From Bryum argenteum (taxonomy: Eukaryota > Streptophyta > Bryopsida > Bryales > Bryaceae): 64,000 nucleotides of DNA. A model generated the notes under the pieces. The model did no database searches, was not told the DNA's origin, and worked only from the letters and a program-made list of their open reading frames with translations. Numbering within the stretch: the first letter of the stretch is position 1; each line of letters starts with the position of its first letter. Below, in pieces: positions 1 to 11,046 of the stretch. A program made the translations under genes and the position numbers. The stretch is from contig CM073327.1 in assembly GCA_037043015.1 (NCBI GenBank), positions 18,334,727 through 18,398,726 of the forward strand, given 5' to 3'.

Positions 1-359
1 TTATTACCCCAATTATGGATTACCTTAGCATGCCGGAGCCAGGGTCGACCCAGCAGCAACCGGTAGTCCGATTTGACTGTCGAGCAGTCCAGCACCACCA
101 TTGTGACTACGTAAGGTATGCCATGGATGTGGATCGTGACATCCCGTAGTAGCCCTTTTGGGCGGGCTAAGGTGCCGTTTGCCATCTTCAAATTGAAGGG
201 GGCTGGAGACGGTTTTGGAAGGCCTAACCTTCGACGCTCCTCCTCGGTGATCACATTGACCCCAGAGCCTCCATCGATAAGGGCGTCGTCGACCACGTTC
301 TTACCGACCGACACTGATATTACGGCATGTGTCGATCGACCGTCTCTGCAGCTGCTATG
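1..359 (-). CDS. Ty3-type retrotransposon protease (start of pol, cut by window edge)
   Basis: Minus-strand translation gives an aspartic protease region. The active-site block ALIDGGSGVNVI is followed by FNLKMANGTL, then LLRDVTIHIHGIPY and LLLGRPWL, which is the typical order of the retropepsin of plant Ty3 elements. The enzyme would cut the Gag-Pol polyprotein in the virus-like particle. The frame is open from about 359 to the window edge, so reverse transcriptase and integrase must lie to the left. It is in the -1 frame relative to the gag ORF, whose stop is at 320-322, and I saw no canonical slippery heptamer at the junction. Either the element uses an unusual shift or the copy is decayed. 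It is in the same frame as the upstream leader ORF at 2388-3050. Confidence 0.85.
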
Positions 360-2458
360 ACGACTGCTTTGGGTAGAGGGTCGACCGTAGGGGGTAGGTC
401 GGGTGACGCCGATTGGTGTAGTCGACTCCGGACTAGGGCAGTGAGTGCCGGTGAGAGTTGAAAAAGCTCTCTTAGGGACACCTGCAACTTGATGTCCCAA
501 AACCGCTGGTGTAACTCGCTTAATGCCGAATCGGTCGAGTGGGGTATTTTCTGGTCAGAGGCTGTCGGCGTCGTGTGAGGCGAAGTCGGTTGCTGTGGTA
601 GTGCCTCTGAATCCCAGTCGGTTCGCAACTCGTCTGCTCCTGGGTGTGGATATATAAAAGTCGGGGACTCGAGTTCTGACTGGAACTGTCTTACGTCGTG
701 CATCATCTGGTCTCGCAGCTGCTCCTGTTCGTGCCAGTCGGGTTCGTCCGGTAGGTGCTGGTCGGGTAGTGTCTCCTCCTGTAGTATCTTGCTCCGAGTT
801 ATGGCAGCTACTGTCACGACTCCTATCGAAGTCGATGGTGCTTCTTCTATGATCACCGTTGAGGTGGTTGGTTTTGTTTCCTTCGTCTGTTGACTCAAAA
901 ATTTGACCACCCTTGGGTCCTTCAGCATGGGACACAAGTGTGTCGGGTGGTCCATAAGCTTACACAAGGAACAAGGGAAGATTCGTTTCGGGAAGGTAGC
1001 CCGCGGGGGTCGACCCGTCGGCCCTACTGACGATTGGGTGGGAGTTGGTGCTGCAACTGCCACTGTCGGTGCTGCTGCTGCTCGTCGTTTTGCGAAGTCG
1101 CTCTCCGGATTCCGCCAGCAGTCGCTCTCTCCATGTCCCGATTTTTTGCACAAGTTGCATACAATTCGTTTTGTCCGGTCGACCTGATCTGGTCGGGTGG
1201 CATCAGGGGTTGGGTTGGGTTCCTTCGGTAGTCCGCTCTCAGCAAGCTTGGCTGACTGCTTTACCTGTGCCAGAGTGGATCTGGGTAGTCCAACTGTCGC
1301 TACCTGCAAATACTTCAACAAGCCAGCTCGAAAGTTGCTTAGTAGGAAATTGTCGGCTGGAGAGACCTTGAACTGACCAGCCAGTTTCATCATACGCTCA
1401 TAATAGTCATCCACCGACTCCTTAGTGTCCTGTTTGAGACTGCGGAAAATGAGGTAGGCTTGGTCATCATTGTCAATATCCTGATACCGGTATTTAAAGG
1501 CCTCCGTTAGGCCCTGCAGGTCTTGGTAGGGTAGGGTCGACCGTTGGTTGGTGAACCAATTATAATTATTTGCATCGACTAAAGAATTACCAAACAGGGC
1601 AATGCATATATTCGGATCTGTTTCTCCATTTAGCATCAACGCATTGACAAAACGGTTGACATGGGTCATGGCACACTTACCTTCTTTATAGGTCGGCATG
1701 ACCACTGGTTTCCTGGCAGTCGTGCGGGTTGGGTATGCTGCTGTCGGATAGACAGAGTGTGGTGGGACTGCTGCTGTCGGGTAAGCAGGGTATGGTGGTA
1801 CCGTACCTGTCGGATAGACGAGCGCTACAGGTGTAAATGCTGTCGGAGCGACTGGGTAGGTCGGTCCTACCGCTGTCGGATAGACAAGCGGTACTTGACC
1901 AGGTGCTGTCGGAACGACTGAGTAAGTCGGTCCTACCGCTGCCGAATAGACAAGTGGTGCCAGACCTGGTGCTGTTGGTCTGAGTGCCACTAAATAGGGG
2001 CAGTATTCAATAGTATGGCCCGGGGTGTGACAGTACGTACACACCGACGGATGGGGTAGGGTGGTTGCTCGGGTGACCGTTTGTATAGGTGCAGTTGGTA
2101 GACTCACAGCATGCATAGGTAGTGACTGTGGGTCTACCGGTCGACCATAAGTGCTGGCTGAGAATGGCCAGGAATAAGTCGAGGACGATACAGGTGTGGC
2201 GGTCGGCTGGGTAACTAAGACCCGTTGTGTCGGCTGTGCCAAATGACGGTGTTGGGTCAAAGCCTGTGGGGTCAACATTCTATGGTCGGGTAGAAAATTG
2301 ACGGGCGGATCTAATGTTAATACGTCCGGTGGGTGCGTGCGAATGTTGGGTAAGGCGGGTCTGACTGCTAGCGGGTCGACTCCTTGATTATATAGTCTGT
2401 ATTTGATGGACCGTATGGGGGTCGAACTCCTGTCTAGCAGTCGGGGAAGGACTTTCTT
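320..2458 (-). CDS. Ty3-type Gag (capsid and nucleocapsid)
   Basis: The first ATG is at 2278 (652 codons), but the frame is open from 2458 and the extra upstream stretch reads like protein (IRSIKYRLYNQGVDPL). It contains three CCHC-like zinc knuckles of spacing C-x2-C-x4-H-x4-C: one near residue 80 (CTYCHTPGHTIEYC), one in the C-terminal half (CNLCKKSGHGESDC) and a third (CSLCKLMDHPTHLC). Residues about 105-190 are a Pro/Tyr/Thr-rich stretch with repeated YPTAVGPTY-like units. A retrotransposon-gag capsid region with a YYERMMKLAGQF motif follows at about 260-340. Gag would assemble the particle and package the RNA. It overlaps the upstream ORF by about 70 nt in the +1 frame and the protease in the -1 frame. 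Confidence 0.85.
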   Translation of the reverse strand, partial: KKVLPRLLDRSSTPIRSIKYRLYNQGVDPLAVRPALPNIRTHPPDVLTLDPPVNFLPDHRMLTPQALTQHRHLAQPTQRVLVTQPTATPVSSSTYSWPFSASTYGRPVDPQSLPMHAVSLPTAPIQTVTRATTLPHPSVCTYCHTPGHTIEYCPYLVALRPTAPGLAPLVYSAAVGPTYSVVPTAPGQVPLVYPTAVGPTYPVAPTAFTPVALVYPTGTVPPYPAYPTAAVPPHSVYPTAAYPTRTTARKPVVMPTYKEGKCAMTHVNRFVNALMLNGETDPNICIALFGNSLVDANNYNWFTNQRSTLPYQDLQGLTEAFKYRYQDIDNDDQAYLIFRSLKQDTKESVDDYYERMMKLAGQFKVSPADNFLLSNFRAGLLKYLQVATVGLPRSTLAQVKQSAKLAESGLPKEPNPTPDATRPDQVDRTKRIVCNLCKKSGHGESDCWRNPESDFAKRRAAAAPTVAVAAPTPTQSSVGPTGRPPRATFPKRIFPCSLCKLMDHPTHLCPMLKDPRVVKFLSQQTKETKPTTSTVIIEEAPSTSIGVVTVAAITRSKILQEETLPDQHLPDEPDWHEQEQLRDQMMHDVRQFQSELESPTFIYPHPGADELRTDWDSEALPQQPTSPHTTPTASDQKIPHSTDSALSELHQRFWDIKLQVSLRELFQLSPALTALVRSRLHQSASPDLPPTVDPLPKAVVIAAAETVDRHMP

Positions 2459-3050
2459 CTAGGAGTGTACCCGGTCGGCTCATCATTAGACCAGGAGAAC
2501 TAGGTTCCTGGTAAGATGATGTCGTCTGGGGTTTCCGACCTGGTAGGGGCGGGTGCTCTGCCTGGCCCGGGTTAGACAACAGAGTGGCCAGACGGAGATC
2601 GAGTTCGGTCCGACTACTACGTAGTAAATCAATTTCGTGCTGACGCTCTTGCATAATGATGGACGGGTCAGGATTGTACCTGACAAGCCGCTGGTTGGCA
2701 CTAGACGGTCGGTCGGGAAGTGGTGGTTGGTCGTCCCGGTTCTGTCGGGGTGTTGATGGGTTCGAAATCGTATGTGTCGCCACACTCGGTCGGGTGTATT
2801 GATCCGCTTGGGTGTATTCGACCAGGTGGTGCAGGGACGCTTCATCCGACGTGGATGCTGAGACTTGTCTTCTGACGCTATATGTCGGGAGGGGGTCGGC
2901 CCTTGGGGTCGATTGTCGGGTGTCTGGAGTCGGATTTATCCGGGACTGCAACCTGCGCCATTCCCGATACAGTCTGGAATTTTCCAGCTGGTCGGGTGGT
3001 AAGTCGACTGGCTCAGGAGAGCCGGCAGCACGCGTGCGTGGACCCGTCAT
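2388..3050 (-). CDS. N-terminal gag/leader ORF of the same retrotransposon
   Basis: This 220-codon ORF lies between the 5' LTR and the main gag frame on the same strand. It is rich in Pro, Ser, Arg and Thr and has a short helical stretch (IIMQERQHEIDLLRSSRTEL). No domain is recognised. Its codons are in register with the protease but not with gag. The product could be a separate leader protein, or the N-terminus of Gag separated by a 1-nt frameshift. Both readings are compatible with the sequence. Confidence 0.5.
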   Translation of the reverse strand: MTGPRTRAAGSPEPVDLPPDQLENSRLYREWRRLQSRINPTPDTRQSTPRADPLPTYSVRRQVSASTSDEASLHHLVEYTQADQYTRPSVATHTISNPSTPRQNRDDQPPLPDRPSSANQRLVRYNPDPSIIMQERQHEIDLLRSSRTELDLRLATLLSNPGQAEHPPLPGRKPQTTSSYQEPSSPGLMMSRPGTLLEESPSPTARQEFDPHTVHQIQTI

Positions 3051-3637
3051 ATTGGTGACGTGTCACTTTCAGATCGAGATCCGATTTTTTCGGATCTCGA
3101 TCCAGATCTAGATCTGAATCTGGATCTGGCAGGTAGAGTCTGGCGCTGCAGTCTGTTTGGCTGGTGTTTTGTGTGAGTTCACTTAGTTGCTCTTTTGGCA
3201 CCGTGAGCTTCTTCCACGCACCGCTCTACAGATTTCTTAGCACTCTTAGACGACTCTACTTTTGTTGGATAGACATGTAGCGACTATGATCTCCGAGGCG
3301 CGTTTTAGCTATGGTGCCGTACTCTACCTGACTAGGTCAGATGTTGTTTAGTGTAGGAGACAGATTTTTGCTGAAACCTTGATGGTAGCAACTTTTGTGC
3401 CAACCGACCGGTAGGTTGCATACTTCTAAAACTCTATAGCAGACACTTTCAAAGCAGATTTGTGCAGGGTCGACATTTGGGTCGGCATGCTCTACACAGT
3501 TTCTACTCGTTTACAGATCCAAAATGCTGAACCAGACAATCGCACGGTAGCCCAATGTTGCGGGAGATCTACTTGCTCTACTTCATATCTGCACGATCTG
3601 GAAACAATGGAATCGAACTCAAGCATAGGTGGCCAAA
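3051..3637 (-). other. Untranslated leader between LTR and gag of the retrotransposon
   Basis: There is no convincing ORF. The stretch holds the putative primer-binding site next to the LTR and a short run of GATC-rich direct repeats (about 3068-3128, AGATCTGGATCT-like units). Confidence 0.5.
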
Positions 3638-4232
3638 TGTTAAGGGGGTTTTTCTGGAAACACACCCTAACGAGTCTAAGTTAATTTCCTACTAGTCACA
3701 ATAACGTCGGGTTATCTAAACTGCTACTAGCAAGAAGGGAAGAGAGTTGTTTCTACCGACTAGTGAGTATCTAGAGGGACCAGACAGCTTTAGGCCGGGT
3801 CTGCTAAACACTAGAGAGAGAGAAAATACACGATTCTCACAAACAGATTTGAGATCCTGCAAAACAAAAGTCGGCTAGTCTATTCAAACACACACAACGA
3901 AAGAACAGAATAGAAGACTACGCAGAACTCCGAGGTTACTGGCAAAAAGAGGATAGATTGACTAGCAACAACACTCACGAAGAAGAGAGTGGTACATATA
4001 GTCGGCTGGGTCTGACTGGCTGTCAGATCCAGCTTGTCATAACAAGTCAGCCGACCTGGCTGCTAAGTCAGTCATAAAGTCGGGTGTCCTAAACTCGTTT
4101 AGGACTCTAACTATGCCAAATAGATAACCGACTTGCTGACCCTACCGGGTATCGCCTGCCGGGTTTACACCTGCCGGGTGTAGACTAGACTAAAAATAGC
4201 CTAGCGAATATAGTACAAATATTCCGTTAACA
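3638..4232 (-). repeat. 5' LTR of the minus-strand Ty3-type element
   Basis: The 595-bp stretch begins (plus strand) TGTTAAGGGGG and ends CCGTTAACA, giving the TG..CA ends and short inverted repeat of an LTR. On the element's own strand the LTR end is followed by TT and then TGGCCACCTATGC, a possible primer-binding site (about 3624-3636), then the leader and gag. Immediately outside (4233 on) an open transposase reading frame begins, so the LTR edge coincides with an insertion junction. The partner LTR is outside the window, so the target duplication cannot be checked. Confidence 0.75.
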
Positions 4233-6849
4233 AGATCAAGTTGTTGTGCAGATTGTGAAGTGCTTGAATTTGGACTTCGTTCCTGCTAAGACCATCTATG
4301 GAACTAGGAGTTGGAAGCTTAGCCATGCTATCCATGAGGGTTGGTCACTACTCGATCATTTACGAGTGGATCAATTTAACGTCGCTCTTTATGCCCGCGA
4401 TCATCCAAAGAGAAAGGGGGTGCGACCATATGAGTTGGGACATCGGAACTCACGATTCTTAAGGACCAAGAGAGAAGAGGAGCTCCTGACGTTAGATTTA
4501 GTCAACTTGGTTGCAAGCAAGATTTGCTGCAGCAAAAACTGTTGCCAACCTTTCCCTCGAGAGAAAATTATGGCTCTCCGAAAGCAGATGTACGAGGCGT
4601 CGGGTTTTAAATTTAAGTCACATTTCAAGATAGATGTTCATAATCGTTTTCATCAGGCACCAGACGGCACGATGATGGTAACGACTGAAGGCATCGACGT
4701 TTGCGCTCGTGCATGGCAACATATAAGTGGAGTACCGATTTCAACATTCTACAGGAGGAAGGCAGAAGCTGCAGCTGGACTACGTGCTCGCCACCATGGC
4801 AATGTTGGTTTGAAGAAACCAGGACTGCATGTAAAGCAAGCTGTAGCTACTCTGAAGACATTCATTGACAATGCTGCTGATCATATGCCTTACATGACAA
4901 AGATGTTGACATCTGGTGAGAAGGTTGTGTTTCGGTCCTTGCCGTCGTCCTTCAGATGGAAGGATGCCATACCCGGGATTAATGACATCAATGTGAGGTT
5001 GGGCTTGAAGTCCATTTCTCAGAGCACACTTAGCAGAATTAGGAGGTCAAAATTTTCTGAGTATTCAAAGAAGGCGCCGGGGGACAACTTTGCTCGTTGC
5101 TCAACCTGTGACATGATGGAGACAATGATCAAGTCAATGGTACCTGATTCATGTGACGAGAATATGTGGATCAAAAAGCTAGAGGAGCATTTGCATCATC
5201 AAGAAACGCATCGTGAGTATTATTATTCAAATCGTTCTCTTTCTATTCAGAGGCCGAGAGATGTTCTTTGTATAATACATGACAAAATGGATCATGCAAA
5301 GACTGCGTGCCCTATATTTTCACATAAAACAAAGGCAAATGATGCATTGATGAAGCTTCCAATTGTTGTGACTGGCATGATTGCGCACGGGCATAGCGAT
5401 GTCCGGTATGCTCATTATGGGCTCGATATTTATCCAAGTGATTGCAATCACACTGTTGGATCAATATTAAAGCTTTTACGAGACCTAGAAGGTGTTCAGA
5501 TCTCGTATTCGAAATCATTATTCGCAAATTCGGGGTCGCTGCCTCTATTTGAAACAGTATTGTTTGGAAAAGAATGGTGTTTAAACTCTCTTCTACCTGA
5601 AAGTGAAGTTTCTGGGGTGGCGGAGCCTCTACCTCCTGTCTTGCATGTGCAACTGGACAACGCAGCTTCTGACAACAAGAATAGATTTATGTTTTGCTTT
5701 TGGTCTCTTCTGGTACACATGGGTGTGTTCAGTGAAGTATATGTCAATTTCTTGTTAGTTGGACATACCCGCGAAGATATTGACGCCCTCTTCGGACGTT
5801 GGAGCATGAATCTCAAAGAGAATGACTTTCTCACACTTCCTCAGTTAATGAAGTCATTTATGGACGCAGAGGCTCTGCCGGTCATTCCTCATTTGATAGA
5901 GGAAATACCTGACTTCAAGGGTTATATCAAAGACTACATTGGTTCGAGAGAGGAAATTCTAGTTGGTCATTCGGAGGGTCAGCAATTCAAGTTTTACAAG
6001 CATGACAATGGATGGCCCATGATGCAATATAAGATGTTATGCACAGACAATGAGTGGTTACCTTCTACTAATGGAGGTATAAAATTGTGGAAAGAGGACA
6101 GAAGTACAGGAAAACCATTGTTACCTACAGGTGACATGAAACCTTTGGCGCCCATTCCCATGAAGAACCGTGATGACATTGTAAAAGGCATTGGAGGGTT
6201 TATTAAGATGTGGGAGACTTCATGTGCGGAGGACATATCTGGAGAATTTGGTCGGCGTCATGAATTTGTTATTCGCTATTGGCGAGCTGCGAAGCTTGCG
6301 TTGGTTGAGCCTATAGAAGTGTCTTCATTTTTGAAGAACGGGTGTTGGCCTTTAACTCGAGTACCTGCGACACGAGAATTCTTAAATACTGGCGAATTGC
6401 GAGAGGAATATGGGCGTGATCCGCACTTTATCGGACGGTTGTGTGATAGACCAAGGGAGTCGTTTCGGGTTGGTCGAGATGTTTTTGCTGGATATTTTGT
6501 AGCTCTACGTCGAGCCGATGGGGATGCTCGTCCTTTCTGGATTGCTAGGGCTTTAACTGATTTCGATGTTGATCACAACTATCCAGTCTGTATTCAAATG
6601 CAATATTTTCAACCTGCATCAAAAAATAGTGTTGTTCAAGAAACCTATGCTGGTTGGGATACGAAGAAGACTTTCAAATGGAAAGTTGAAGACACTCACA
6701 TTCCGGAATGGCTTCATGCTGATGCTATTTTTACGTCATGGAAATCAAGTGCAAAACTTGGCTCAAGGCGTCCGATTATTTCATTATCGGAGCGTCAAAA
6801 CGACATCATCAAACAAAGTATTGAGCGGTTCGACGGTGGAGAGGAGTAG
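4233..6849 (+). pseudogene. DDE-type transposase-like protein (DUF7869-like), 5' end cut off by LTR insertion
   Basis: The frame is open from the LTR junction through 6849 (over 870 codons), so the original start was lost when the retrotransposon inserted. Visible parts in order: a cysteine cluster (CCSKNCC) near residue 95; a region ending in RHHGN near 190; a possible RNase-H-like catalytic core with IIHDKMDHAKT, then HVQLDNAASDNKNR, then VGHTREDIDALFGRW; and a C-terminal region with GYFVALRRADGDARPFWIA that resembles a chromatin-reader type fold. The D..D..HT-x-ED-x-D arrangement matches, from memory, the large uncharacterised family annotated DUF7869 in mosses, algae and animals, thought to be mobile-element derived. 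No stops or frameshifts are visible in the remaining part. Terminal repeats of its own element were not found. Confidence 0.65.
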
Positions 6850-7720
6850 CGTGACATCCCTAGTTTATTTGGGCATGCCAATTTAGCTCTAGTCGAGCTA
6901 AATGACCTCAGTGCAATTTGAGCTATCAATTTATTGTGTCGTGACTTTTTGCCAATAGATTCATCATAGAAATGCACGTAGAAGTCCTACCTCTTATCTT
7001 TGCTAGCGGTTGATATCCGTAGTTAAAAATTGGTACAATTGTTATGCCTTAAAGTCAGCAATTCAAGTGTTTGTAATTTTGGAGTTGATTGTCGATTCCC
7101 ATTTTAATTGAGTTTATCGTTTTATTGTGCTCTTTTTGCAAATTGCTGTCGGAATGCATTTTGCGTTTGCTACTTTCATCATCTTATGTATTCTTTTTAG
7201 CTCTACAACACGCGCTTTTAGCTCGATACATATGTTGGAATTTAGGTCGATTGGTTTTTGAGAGTTTGAATATTCCCATTATAACAAATTACGTGTGGTT
7301 AGCTAATCTAGATCTCAACCGTACAACATTGTAGTAGACTTGGTTGAGGTCATGTGGATGAAATTTGGACTCATGAAGCCCCATAGATTGCGAGATCATA
7401 ACATATTAGTACTCAACAAAGATCATAGAATTTCATCATATTCACCTTGAAGTGAAAATGCAATTATCATAGCTATTGGCGTGGATCCAAAACTAGGCCC
7501 TTTGCTCAAAAGTGAATGGCATATCTTCGTCGCATCTTGGATGGAATTAAGGTTTCCGGTAGAAAAACAAGTTCCAAATTCAAATACAACCCAACTAACA
7601 AAATTGAAATCCAACGATGGATGAATGAGAAACTTCTCCTCAAAAACCATGTATTATTTTAATTTTTCCAAGATAGAACATCATTGCAAATCCAAGACCT
7701 AAACTATTAAAAAAAAAAAA
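6850..7720. other. AT-rich stretch without recognised gene
   Basis: 3' flank of the transposase-like ORF. No reading frame with recognisable content and no repeat structure seen. Confidence 0.5.
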
Positions 7721-7779
7721 CCTTTCTTGGTGGGCCATGGTAAAGCATGCCCCATGTTTGAAAACCAAAAACAAGACCT

Positions 7780-8060
7780 GGCGACCAGGCAGAGGGACGG
7801 CCGACCGCCTTGGAGGCCTGCAACCGCATCGGACGGCCAGGGATCGCCCTCGCGACCCCGACGGACGGCCGCTGTCGGATCCGTCGGCGACAGTCTATCG
7901 GTCGGCCGCGATGGACCGGCCGGATCCGACGGCCGCGATGGATCGGTCGGCCGATCGGGCGGCCTGGATCGGTCGCCATCGTGGGCATCGGATTGGCCGA
8001 CCAATTCATGCCGACTCATGGCGGAATTGACCGGTGCCGACCGAGATAGGACGGCCGGGG
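7780..8060. repeat. GC-rich island upstream of the first WCHI gene
   Basis: Dense variants of GGACGGCC, GGATCGGTCGGCC and CGACGGCCG. It is a looser relative of the GACCG-N-CGGTC islands found before the other WCHI genes and lies about 150 bp before the ATG at 8213. Open frames across it on both strands are low-complexity by-products. Confidence 0.6.
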
Positions 8061-8212
8061 CCAGCGGACGAATGCTGACCGGGGGCTCATTTCCCTTCAC
8101 TCTGGTGTGCGTCCTAGTCGCTGTGGTTTTCCATGTCGACTGCGCTCCTCGGAGTCCCCTCTTGATAACTGACCCCTTTTTTTTGCAATTTTTTTTCTTG
8201 TGGCTAAACAAT

Positions 8213-9109
8213 ATGCCGAGGGAACGACGTACTAGTGCACCCAAGGGCAAGGCCCCGGAGATGGACTGGGTAGCAACTGATGATCCAAATTGTGTCGCCG
8301 AAGATGGATGGGAAGATGAACCGGCGAGAATTTGGAATTGCACCATGTGCAAGCGATATGTGAAGATGAAACACCTCATGAAGTTATGGCCAAAAAATCA
8401 AGCGATTATATCGGGGCCACAACGCGAAGGTCTAGCCAGCAGTTGCACAAGTCAACATTTCAGGCTTCGATATCATGAAGTGACCATCGCGGTTGGAGTA
8501 CGGAATACTAGGCCGGAAATCATGTTATATTACAGCATGGCTATAGTTTGGGCAGAAATTGTTCTACATAAGAACGTGAATTGGAGCACCGTGGCAGGTC
8601 TGAATGTTGCTGAATTGGATTGGAGCAATGATTTCATACCAACTTGTTGGCTTGGACCCAGTGATTGTATGCCCCTTTAGTCGAATCGGACATATACGGA
8701 GATGTCGGAAGTTCAAGATGAAGAAAGTACACCTCCAAGGAGATATGGAGGTCAAACTCAAAATTCACAAGATACACCTCCGAGGGGATACGAGGGTCAA
8801 ACTCATCATCAACAAGATACACCTCCGAGGGGATACGAGGGTCAAACTGAACATCAACAGCATACACCTCCGAGGGGATATGGCGGTCACACACCAGATA
8901 ATTATAGTCGCGGCAATAATAGGGGTATGGCACCAGTATCTTTTGGCATAGGAAGTGGTGGGTATTATCCCGGTAGCTATATATACGGTCCAGGAACCAC
9001 TACTCCTGAGACATATAGGGCAGAGCATCCAAGGGATACGTACCAGTCCAGAGCCCAACACGATACAAGTCCGAATGCTGGAGGAAGATATATGCCAACA
9101 TATTCTCGG
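8213..9109 (+). pseudogene. WCHI-family gene with PPRGYGG repeats, broken by a stop and by Element I
   Basis: A frame starting MPRERRTSAPKGK runs to an in-frame TAG at 8678-8680 and then continues in the same frame to the transposon junction at 9109. The first part is a divergent WCHI domain: Trp, Cys and Tyr-Val (CKRYVKMKHLMKLWP), then FRLRYHEV, then a C-terminal AEIVLHKNVNW block that matches the other members closely. After the TAG come four 15-residue repeats (TPPRGYEGQTxHQQD) and a Gly/Tyr-rich tail. Element I is inserted after codons for MPTYSR. No function is known; with a nonsense codon and a transposon in it, it is not an intact gene. Confidence 0.6.
8729..8908 (+). repeat. Four 45-bp coding tandem repeats
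   Basis: Four units of exactly 45 bp encode TPPR(R/G)Y(G/E)GQT plus five variable, Gln/His-rich residues. Spacing has no indels, so the reading frame is kept in all four. Confidence 0.85.
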
Positions 9110-9130
9110 CAGGGTTGTCTTATTAGACAC
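9110..9130 (+). repeat. Left terminal inverted repeat of Element I
   Basis: CAGGGTTGTCTTATTAGACA is identical to the right end of Element II read inward from 37,130. It interrupts the WCHI reading frame of 8213. The 8 bp to the left is ATTCTCGG. Confidence 0.8.
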
Positions 9131-9304
9131 TGTCGAACGTCAGACAGACACGACATGTCAGACAGACATTGAGCCTCAGAATGTCTAATAGAATCTACAG
9201 AATCTTTTTTTACAGAAAAGTTACCCTTGATTTACCCTGTCCACGTTGCATCCTACGTGGCTGCCACGTGGCTTGTACAACTCAGCAATACGGTGGCACG
9301 TAGG

Positions 9305-9535
9305 ACTGGACCGGGGGTCGCCTCGGCTGGACCGGCGGTCGCCTGAGCGACCGATGTTCGCCCATGAGCAACCGACGTTCGCCCATGAGCAACCGACGTT
9401 TGCCCATGAGCGACCGACGTTCGCCCCTGGGCGACCGGCGGTCTCGCTGGACCGGCGGTCTTGCTGAACCGGCGGTCGTGCTGGACCGGCGGTCGCCTAC
9501 TGTCGCCCCTGGACCGGTGGTCGCCTAGGGTCGCC
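9305..9535. repeat. GC-rich island (subterminal, Element I)
   Basis: Repeats of GGACCGGCGGTCGCC alternate with CGACCGACGTTCGCCCATGA. GACCG and CGGTC are reverse complements, so many units are short palindromes. Confidence 0.85.
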
Positions 9536-9608
9536 TTACATTGGAGGCTTCCCCCGAGTAGAATAAGTCATTTTTTTATCCAACATTATCCAAAATTCTT
9601 CCGTTCAC

Positions 9609-11046
9609 TGTGAGCCGGGTAAGTATGGAAGTGCTTTACGAGATTACCTAAGTCAACCTTGGTTCATATTTTTTGAGGCAACGTAGAATATAAGGTGGAG
9701 TATGGATTTCAAGAGGAGCACAGTTGGTGTTTAGGGAACACCTCGGAGGCAAACTTGGCCGACTTTAGACTTCGTTGACTGCATGGTCGACTACCGACGA
9801 GCTGGTGGGCAACTCGACGTCGGCCTCAGTTGGCTGAGGGTATCTCCGAAAGGAGCACCCTTGATGCCAGTGTTACCTTCGAGAGTCGACAGTGAGTGTA
9901 GGGCTATGCTAATCTTGGTCAGCGGGGAAATACTTTGAGAGGGGGGTTGAGCCAGAGAGCTCGGCAGAGAGAGTTACTATTACCAACGCTGTCTTACGTT
10001 GTTTGGTACTGAGGCAACGAGGAGGATGATAGACGTTCTTCCCCGCAGCACTTCACAATCTGCGAGGGAGTCGAGGACAGCGGGCTTCAACGACAAGACA
10101 GCACCGCCAAGAAGAGAAGGGGGGGCAATGGTAAGCTTGGGGTATCACTTTTTGGACACACTAATTAGGTTATTTTTATTGAAAGCCTCCAAAGTTTGTC
10201 TAATTTAGTCACTTTAATCAAGTAAAAAGACCCTAAAATAGAAAATAAAATATCATGCACCTCACTGAAATCAAAGTATATATGCCTATAGATTTTCTTT
10301 TAGATTTTTTATTTTTTTTGGATCCAATCATAGATGAGGGAAAAAGTGTTGAATTTGGGGATTTGCAGGCATTATAGTGCACAATGAATTAATTTTTTTA
10401 TTATTAAATAAATTATTTTGTATTCTATACAAGAAGATGTAGGTCATATTCAAAAATTATAATAAAATAAAAATGGTTGATATTCCATTTGCTTGATTCT
10501 ATGGATTTTAGGTTATTGGGACATGACTTACTTTTTCAACTAAAAAATCAAATAAAATTACTTCAAAATATTTTTCTTAATTTTTAATTTTTTTTCTTGA
10601 TACAATATAAGTATAGACAACTAAAACTACATCTAATGAAGTCTTATTGTATTACAGTTTAAAAATGGATATGTTTGTCACACCAGCATAGAGTGCAATT
10701 GTTCATGGGACAACCTTTTTGGGTACCCCAACCAGACCATCACCCGGGGAGTAGAGTCAGGAACGGTACTTAAGCGAGGGAAACGTAGAAGTAGAAGTAG
10801 AGAAAAGACTGGCCATGGCCTTTGTATTGATTTTCGAAAATAAGAGTACACAATTGCATCTGCTCCTAATCTCCTATCTCAATGCCTAATTTGTAAAAAC
10901 CAGTGTCTACTCTGTACTAACTCTGGCCTTAAGTAGTCGCTGCTGCCGAAGTCCATGTTGTCTCCCGAAGTCCATGCTGCCGTTCGGTGCCCCTATCCTC
11001 CTGACCTCGCCGCAATCTCCTGTTGGCAACGTTGGCTACGGTAACA
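9609..11046. mobile_element. Solo-LTR-like insertion in Element I
   Basis: The insert begins TGTGAGCCGGG and ends CGGTAACA (TG..CA) and is flanked by the direct repeat TTCAC (9604-9608 and 11047-11051). The uninterrupted sequence exists in Element II (CCGTTCACGTTTTTAAACG near 13,970), so the edges are well defined. The 1438 bp has a GC-balanced first third, an AT-rich middle and a late AATAAGAG-containing stretch near 10,840, as in an LTR with poly(A) signals. No gag or pol was seen. Confidence 0.75.

Larger units (their letters stand above)
1..4232 (-). mobile_element. Ty3-type LTR retrotransposon, 5' part
   Basis: Order on the minus strand: LTR (4232-3638), leader, leader ORF, gag, protease, window edge. 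Gag zinc knuckles followed by a DGGS protease define it. The element interrupts the transposase-like ORF that begins at 4233. Confidence 0.85.

Noticed and set aside
7727-8212. N-terminal extension of the first WCHI gene through the GC-rich island
   Set aside because: The translated island is low-complexity and open in several frames on both strands. Other family members start with a short basic N-terminus just after their island.
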